Assembly (NCBI RefSeq): GCF_009857505.1
Contig: NZ_WWCP01000049.1
Span: 1-32,104 of the forward strand
Source: Duganella lactea
Lineage (GTDB): Bacteria; Pseudomonadota; Gammaproteobacteria; Burkholderiales; Burkholderiaceae_D
Length of the DNA: 32,104 bases
Direction: 5' to 3'
Below the pieces are notes generated by a model. That model searched no databases. It was not told where the DNA came from and saw nothing but the letters and a program-made list of their open reading frames with translations. Position 1 is the first letter of the stretch, and each line of letters begins with the position of its first letter. Of this stretch, positions 27,429 through 32,104 are shown piece after piece. Position numbers and translations under genes: made by a program.

Positions 27429-28118
27429 ATGCCCCTGCCCGCCGCTCCCCGCGCCATCCTGTTCGACCTGGACGGCACCCTGGCCGACACCGCGCCCGAC
27501 CTGGCCGCCGCCGTCAACCTGCTGCGCAGCGTGCGCGGCCTGGCGCCGACCGCCTATGAGATGCTGCGTCCGACCGCCTCGGCCGGCGCGCGCGGCATGA
27601 TCGGCGCCTCGTTCGGCATGACGCCCGACGACGACGGCTATCTGGCGCTGCGCGATGAATTCTTCAGCAACTACGAGGCGGCGATGGCGGTGCACAGCCG
27701 CCTGTTCGACGGCATTCCGGCGCTGCTGGCCGGCATCGAGGCGGCCGGGCTGCAATGGGGCGTGGTGACCAACAAGTCACAACGCTTCACCGAGCCGCTG
27801 CTGCCGCAGATCGGCCTCGGCCACGCGGCCTGCGCCATTTCCGGCGACACCACCGCGCACGCCAAGCCGCACCCGGCCCCGCTGCTGGAGGCCGCCAGCC
27901 GGCTGCAACTGGCGCCGCAACAGTGCTGGTATGTCGGCGACGACCTGCGCGACATTCAGGCCGGCAAGGCGGCTAACATGCTGACCGTCGCCTGCGGCTG
28001 GGGCTACTGTGGCGCCACCGCGCCGCAGAGCTGGCAGGCCGATTATCTGTTCCAGCAGCCGTCCGAGCTGCTGGCGCTGCTCCAGGCCACGCTGGCCGGC
28101 GGCGCGCTGGCGGCCTGA
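27429..28118 (+). CDS. gph: Phosphoglycolate phosphatase-like HAD hydrolase
   Basis: A 229-residue HAD subfamily IA phosphatase. Motif I is ILFDLDGTLADTAPDLA, with the nucleophile and acid Asp; motif II is VVTNKSQRF, the motif III lysine is in AKPHPAPLLEA, and motif IV is YVGDDLRDIQAG. Gph removes 2-phosphoglycolate, made for example when DNA 3'-phosphoglycolates are repaired; the ubiG-gph pair is common in betaproteobacteria. Start: ATG 27429, two bases after the ubiG stop; a GTG at 27423 overlapping that stop is an alternative. It is followed by a short direct repeat (GGCTGAGG x3). Confidence 0.93.
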   Translation: MPLPAAPRAILFDLDGTLADTAPDLAAAVNLLRSVRGLAPTAYEMLRPTASAGARGMIGASFGMTPDDDGYLALRDEFFSNYEAAMAVHSRLFDGIPALLAGIEAAGLQWGVVTNKSQRFTEPLLPQIGLGHAACAISGDTTAHAKPHPAPLLEAASRLQLAPQQCWYVGDDLRDIQAGKAANMLTVACGWGYCGATAPQSWQADYLFQQPSELLALLQATLAGGALAA

Positions 28119-28135
28119 GGGGCTGAGGGGCTGAG
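28112..28135 (+). repeat. Short tandem repeat at the gph stop
   Basis: Three near-identical GGCTGAGG units (the first is CCTGAGG) run through and past the gph stop codon. Probably slippage, with no assigned function. Confidence 0.6.
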
Positions 28136-28310
28136 GCCGCCCACAGTTGCGCGAAGGACGCGTCTGTGCGGATTTTTGTTGCTGTGCGGACAGATCAGGC
28201 GTAGTCTCCGGCATGACTGCGTAGAATCACTTATTTCCTGAAAGCCAAGCCTTCGCCGCCGGGGAAAGACGCGTCACCACCGACAACTCAACTTTCCCAT
28301 CAGGTGCATC

Positions 28311-29344
28311 ATGGACTTTCCTGAACAGGTTGCCCAACTCCCGCAACCTTATGCAGATTCCTTCGCCACCCTGCCGCAGCGCACCACCGCGCCGCAAAGC
28401 TGGATGGTGCGTGTGGTCGCCGCCAAATACCATTGGTACGACCTCATCGCCGGCTTCGCCGAGAAAACCGACATCCGCGACCCGATCGGCCGCTACATGC
28501 GGCGCATGCAGTTCGAGCTGGAGGCCACGGCACACAAGCGCCATCTGTTCTTCGCCGTCACCCGCCCGCGCGTGCGCTTCGACGTCACCGGCGCGGTGCA
28601 ATGGGGCTTTTTCTCGCTGAAGCTGACGCTGCCGCTGCTGCTGGGCCCCGAGCAGACCAGGGAATCGATCACCGTCGAGCTCAAGGTGCCGTTCGCCGCC
28701 ACCTTGAAAAGCCGGCCGTCAGCCTGACCGAGAACTTCATCAGCCTCAACTGGGGCGGCCTGGTCGAAGTGTTTTCGGTGCACGATCTGCTGCAAACCTA
28801 TGCCCACACGCTCAAGCTGCCGAGCACGGTGGCCTACGTCGGCCAGACGCGCGATCCGGACAGCCGGCTCGCCAGGGGCCGCCTGCCGGCGCTGCACAAG
28901 CTGCGCGCCCAGTACGGCCTGGACCACGACACGCTGATCCTGGTGGTCGGGCTGGACGTCGCGGTCAGCTGCGCCGAGGGCGACCCGGCGGCGCTGGCGC
29001 ACAACGAGCATCCGCTGACCTCCGACATGCTGGAAGCCGAGCGCACCGACGTCATCGAGGCGGCGCTGATCCGCTACTTCGAGGGCGCCACGCCGCGCTG
29101 GCGCGCCACCGACGAGCGCAAGGCGCGCGCCGAACGACTGACGGCGGTGCAAGCCGCCAACAACCTGGTGCAGTACACCATCGATCTGGCGCTGCCGCCG
29201 GCTGAGACCGGCTGTTACAGCCAGCTCGGCTCGGAATTCACCAGCGCCGCCCAGCGTCATCTGCTGAGCTGCTATGTGGCCGACGGCCAGGCCCGGGTGG
29301 CGACCATGCCGCTGCCGACGCCGGCCAAGGGCGGCCGGGCCTGA
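28311..29344 (+). pseudogene. First member of an unrecognised tandem family, split by a one-base frameshift
   Basis: The ATG at 28311 has AGGTG nine bases before it and opens a 138-residue frame ending at 28727. The frame closes just after FAATLKSRPSA, while the paralogue at 29466 reads FAATLKKPSVVLSEQ. In a different frame the missing half continues as EKPAVSLTENFISLNWGG to 29344. Restoring one A in the four-A run at 28707-28710 (the paralogue has five) joins the halves into a ~344-residue protein. Conserved blocks: HWYDLIAGF (H41), IRDPIGRYMRRMQFELEAT, WGFFSLKLTLPLL (W98), then LNWGGLVEVFSVHDLL, YVGQTRDP and EAALIRYFEG. No membrane or signal segment. The function is unknown. Sequencing or assembly error is as likely as a true null. 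Confidence 0.8.
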
Positions 29345-29404
29345 ACGGACGCGCCCAAGGTGTTACATTGGGTGTATTTCGTGATGCCGCGACACATTTC
29401 CTCG

Positions 29405-29433
29405 TGGAAATATCAGGCTTTAAGCACTATAAT
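29405..29433 (+). promoter_or_regulatory. Candidate sigma-70 promoter of the second tandem gene
   Basis: TGGAAA (29405-29410), 17 bp, and a perfect TATAAT (29428-29433) lie ~32 bp before the ATG at 29466. It sits in the 121-bp gap after the first paralogue, so the second gene can be transcribed independently. Confidence 0.6.
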
Positions 29434-29465
29434 CACGATATCGATGACACATTTGGAGCGCGCAA

Positions 29466-30557
29466 ATGAGCGGTGACGACGCGGACGAACCTTCTCTGGA
29501 AGAGCTGGGCATAGGCGCGCTGTTCGAGGAAGCGCCCGAGCCGTTCCTCGACCTGGTGGCGCCGCCGCCGGACGAGCTGGCGGAACTGCTGCCGCTGGGG
29601 CCGGAGCGCGGCGGCGTGCCGCAAACCTGGGTGGTCACCGTGGCCGACGCCAAATTCCACTGGTACGACCTGATCGCCGGCTTCCCGCCGGTGCCGGACA
29701 TCCGCGACCCGGTCGGCCGCTACCTGCGCCGCATGCAGTTCGACCTGGAGGCGACCAGCGAGAAGCGGCTGCTGTACTTTGCCGTCAACCGCCCTTTGAT
29801 GCGTTTCGACCCGTCGCGCAGTGTCAGCTGGGGTTTCTTTTCGCTCAAGCTGACGCTGCCGCTGCTGGTCGGCGTCGAGGGCAAAAAGGACACGCTGACC
29901 ATCGAGCTGACGGTGCCGTTCGCCGCCACGCTGAAAAAGCCATCGGTGGTGCTGAGTGAGCAGTTCATCACGCTCAACTGGGGCGGCCTGGTCGAGGCGC
30001 TGTCGATCCACGACGTGTTGCAGCAATACCCCAACCCCTACCACGACACCACCGAGGTGCAGTACGTCGGCCAGACCCGCGACCCGCTGGGCCGGCTGGC
30101 GCGGGCGCGCGTGCTGGGCGTGCAGCGGGTGCATCAGCGCCACAGCGAAGACCGCGACATGCTGCTGCTGGTGCAGCGCATGATGGTGGCGGTCGACCCG
30201 CCCGATGGCGACCCGGCCGCCCTGCCGGCCAACCAGAACGCGGTGGCGGCCGACCTGCTGCTGAAGGACCGGGTCGATCTGGTCGAGTGCGCGCTGATCC
30301 GCTATTTCGAGGGCCCGGAGATGCACGGCCGCAGCGACAAGGAAGCCGAGGTGCGGCGCCAGCGCGTGCGCGAGGTGGCGCAGGCCAACCACCTGATCAG
30401 CTTCCGCATCGACCTGCGGCTGGAGGACGCCGGCCAGTACCACGAACTGTACTCGCGCCACGTCGGCGTCTCCCGCAACCATGTGATCGACTGCCGCGTC
30501 GCCGACGGCGAGGTCATCGTCGAGCGGGTGGCGGTGGCCGAGCCGCCGCGCGCTTAA
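29466..30557 (+). CDS. Second, intact member of an unrecognised tandem family
   Basis: A 363-residue hydrophilic protein with no signal peptide or membrane segment. Residues 1-50 are acidic and absent from the first paralogue. A conserved N-terminal block spans ~65-135: HWYDLIAGF (H65), IRDPVGRYLRRMQFDLEAT, WGFFSLKLTLPLL (W122). A C-terminal block follows: LNWGGLVEALSIHDVL, YVGQTRDPLGRLARAR (Y200 to R205 and on), and VECALIRYFEG (E274). The YVGQT ... R ... E arrangement resembles the core of GIY-YIG nucleases but lacks the GIY half and a clear C-terminal Asn, so the resemblance is a hint only. Start: ATG 29466 with GGAG twelve bases upstream and a good promoter before it. The stop overlaps the metY stop tail to tail. 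I do not recognise the family. Confidence 0.85.
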   Translation: MSGDDADEPSLEELGIGALFEEAPEPFLDLVAPPPDELAELLPLGPERGGVPQTWVVTVADAKFHWYDLIAGFPPVPDIRDPVGRYLRRMQFDLEATSEKRLLYFAVNRPLMRFDPSRSVSWGFFSLKLTLPLLVGVEGKKDTLTIELTVPFAATLKKPSVVLSEQFITLNWGGLVEALSIHDVLQQYPNPYHDTTEVQYVGQTRDPLGRLARARVLGVQRVHQRHSEDRDMLLLVQRMMVAVDPPDGDPAALPANQNAVAADLLLKDRVDLVECALIRYFEGPEMHGRSDKEAEVRRQRVREVAQANHLISFRIDLRLEDAGQYHELYSRHVGVSRNHVIDCRVADGEVIVERVAVAEPPRA

Positions 30558-31825
30558 ACCGCCGCCAGCGCCTGCGCCAGGTCGGCCAGCAAATCGTCGC
30601 TGTGCTCGATGCCGATCGACAGCCGCACCGTATCCACCGTCACGCCCGCCTTGGCCAGTTCCTCCTCGTTGAGCTGGCGGTGGGTGGTGGTGGCCGGGTG
30701 GCAGGCCAGCGATTTGGCGTCGCCGATGTTGACCAGGCGCGTGAACAGTTGCAGCGCGTCCTGAAAGCGCGCGCCGCCCTCCTTGCCGCCCTGCACGCCA
30801 AAGGTCAGCACGCCGGATGGGCGGCCGCCCAGATACTTCTGCGCCAGCGCGTAATCGCGGTGACCTTCGAGGCCGGCGTAGTTGACCCATTTGACCTTTT
30901 CATGGCCGCCGAGATATTGCGCCACCTTGCGCGTGTTCTCGACGATGCGCTCCATGCGCAGCGCCAGCGTCTCGATGCCCTGCAGGATCAGGAAGGCGTT
31001 GAACGGCGACAGCGCGGCCCCGGTGTTGCGCAGCGGGACCACGCGCGCGCGGCCGATGTAGGCCGCCGCGCCCAGCGCCTCGGTGTAGACCACGCCGTGG
31101 TAGGACACGTCCGGCTGGTTGAGGCGCTTGAAGCGCTCCTTGTGCTCGGCCCACGGGAACTTGCCGGAATCGACGATGGCGCCGCCCAGCGAGCTGCCGT
31201 GGCCGCCCAGATATTTGGTCAGCGAGTGCACGACGATGTCGGCGCCGTGCTCGAACGGGCGCAACAGGTAAGGCGTGGCGACGGTGTTGTCGACGATCAG
31301 CGGCACGCCGTGCGCGTGCGCCACGGCGGCGATCGCCGCGATGTCGGTGATGTTGCCCAACGGGTTGCCGATCGACTCGATGAACACCGCCTTGGTGCGG
31401 GCGTCGATCAGCGCGGCGAACGATTGCGGGTCGCCGGCGTCGGCGAAGCGGGTGGTGATGCCGTACTGCGGCAAGGTGTGGGCGAACAGGTTATAGGTGC
31501 CGCCGTACAGCGTGGCGGCCGAGACGATGTTGTCGCCGGCCTCGGCGATGGTCTGGATGGCGTAGGTGATGGCCGCCTGGCCCGAGGCCAGCGCCAGTGC
31601 GCCGATACCGCCTTCGAGCGCGGCGACACGCTGCTCCAGCACGCTCTGGGTCGGGTTCATGATGCGGGTGTAGATATTGCCTTCGACCTTGAGGTCGAAC
31701 AGGTCGGCGCCGTGCTGGGTGTCGTCGAACGCATAGGCGACGGTCTGGTAGATGGGCACGGCGACGGCGCGCGTGGTCGGATCGGGGCGGTAGCCGCCGT
31801 GAACGGCGATGGTTTCCAGTTTCAT
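30554..31825 (-). CDS. metY: O-acetylhomoserine aminocarboxypropyltransferase (sulfhydrylase)
   Basis: A 423-residue Cys/Met-metabolism PLP enzyme making homocysteine directly from O-acetylhomoserine and sulfide. The N-terminus IAVHGGYRPDPTTRAVAVPI is typical; YTRIMNPTQSVLEQRVAALE, the PLP lysine K204 in VVHSLTKYLGGHG, and the long internal segment FSPFNAFLILQGIETLALRM (present here as LSPFNAFLILQGIETLALRM) mark the MetY-type rather than the shorter MetB/MetC enzymes. Start: ATG 31825 with AAGGAG eight bases before. It is convergent with the tandem-family gene, overlapping by 4 bp. Substrate preference between acetyl- and succinyl-homoserine is inferred from length. Confidence 0.93.
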   Translation of the reverse strand: MKLETIAVHGGYRPDPTTRAVAVPIYQTVAYAFDDTQHGADLFDLKVEGNIYTRIMNPTQSVLEQRVAALEGGIGALALASGQAAITYAIQTIAEAGDNIVSAATLYGGTYNLFAHTLPQYGITTRFADAGDPQSFAALIDARTKAVFIESIGNPLGNITDIAAIAAVAHAHGVPLIVDNTVATPYLLRPFEHGADIVVHSLTKYLGGHGSSLGGAIVDSGKFPWAEHKERFKRLNQPDVSYHGVVYTEALGAAAYIGRARVVPLRNTGAALSPFNAFLILQGIETLALRMERIVENTRKVAQYLGGHEKVKWVNYAGLEGHRDYALAQKYLGGRPSGVLTFGVQGGKEGGARFQDALQLFTRLVNIGDAKSLACHPATTTHRQLNEEELAKAGVTVDTVRLSIGIEHSDDLLADLAQALAAV

Positions 31826-32024
31826 TGCTTGTCTCCTTGGGTTGGCGCCGCATAAGGTAGCGCAGATCGCGCGCGAACGCCAAGAATGATTTCAAAAATA
31901 CAAATACGCATTCCGGATAAGTTAAGCTGTCACACATTGACCGGCTGGCCCGTCTAAGGTTCATGATGACCGATACCGAGCTAATGTCAAATCTGGTGTA
32001 TGCCAATCCTGAAGCGTAGGGCCA
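31826..32024 (-). promoter_or_regulatory. Region upstream of metY
   Basis: About 200 bp without a gene. The part near 31890-31930 is AT-rich. A good AAGGAG ribosome site lies just before metY. A TTGACA on the minus strand (31990-31985) has no matching -10 at the usual distance, so no promoter is assigned. Confidence 0.3.
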
Positions 32025-32104
32025 TCAGGCGGCGAGTTTCTGTTGTTCCGGCGGATTGTCCTGCGCCGGAAGTCCATCTTTAAACAGCACGCCAGCCAGC
32101 AGCG
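32025..32104 (-). CDS. Possible C-terminus of an unidentified ORF running off the window
   Basis: On the minus strand a frame open from the window edge ends at TGA 32027-32025. The last 25 residues read LLAGVLFKDGLPAQDNPPEQ then QKLAA. The codon pattern is plausible for coding and a transposase tail is conceivable, but the fragment is too short to identify. It would be transcribed in the same direction as metY. Confidence 0.3.
   Translation of the reverse strand, partial: LLAGVLFKDGLPAQDNPPEQQKLAA

Noticed and set aside
28227..28310. Minus-strand tail reading DGKVELSVVTRLSPAAKAWL
   Set aside because: It looks protein-like, but the frame upstream overlaps the real plus-strand gene, and the third codon positions are not GC-rich as in the genes here. 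At most a remnant.
28700..28727. Programmed -1 ribosomal frameshift
   Set aside because: The A run is short, the P-site tRNA would need to re-pair on GAA, and no downstream stem or pseudoknot is obvious; the intact paralogue does not need it.

Overview
The window is GC-rich, densely coded chromosomal DNA from a betaproteobacterium, most likely Oxalobacteraceae (Massilia / Duganella / Janthinobacterium relatives). This rests on the order gyrA - DUF2059 - serC - pheA - hisC - tyrA - aroA - cmk - rpsA - ihfB - lapA - lapB, with divergent ompA - ubiG - gph, and on the Burkholderiales-type protein sequences. The genus is inferred from gene order and protein style, not from a database search. I saw no tRNA, rRNA, CRISPR array or complete insertion sequence.

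Layout. (1) 1-3535, plus strand: end of a DUF58 gene, a TgpA-like membrane transglutaminase and an MltB-like lytic transglycosylase, each overlapping the next by 4 bp. (2) 3536-7962: an AT-rich gap with TTGT/ACAA palindromes, a small helix-turn-helix protein, cysM on the minus strand, a cyclic-nucleotide-domain / thioredoxin-reductase-like flavoprotein that lacks the CxxC, and a hypothetical gene that appears frameshifted at a run of seven C. (3) 8046-9756, minus: a metallo-beta-lactamase-fold hydrolase and a secreted helix-hairpin-helix protein. (4) 9859-25492, minus: a long housekeeping block. Read in transcription order it is gyrA, DUF2059, the serine and aromatic amino acid genes (serC, pheA, hisC, tyrA, aroA), cmk, rpsA, ihfB, lapA, lapB, ugd and the heptose-7-phosphate kinase. 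It is broken by terminators after gyrA and ihfB and by palindromic REP-like elements in two gaps. (5) 25897-28118, plus: an OmpA-family protein with a strong terminator, then ubiG and gph. (6) 28311-30557, plus: two tandem paralogues of a family I do not recognise, the first carrying a one-base frameshift. (7) 30554-31825, minus: metY, meeting the second paralogue tail to tail with a 4-bp overlap. (8) 32025-32104: possible C-terminus of an unidentified minus-strand ORF.

The core genes serve serine, phenylalanine and tyrosine synthesis, shikimate-pathway flux, nucleotide supply, translation, chromosome topology, and LPS control and heptose synthesis (lapAB, ugd, heptose kinase). CysM and MetY contribute sulfur amino acids. 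The least explained material is the tandem family at 28311-30557, the frameshifted gene at 7358-7962, and the HTH gene with its palindrome-rich leader.
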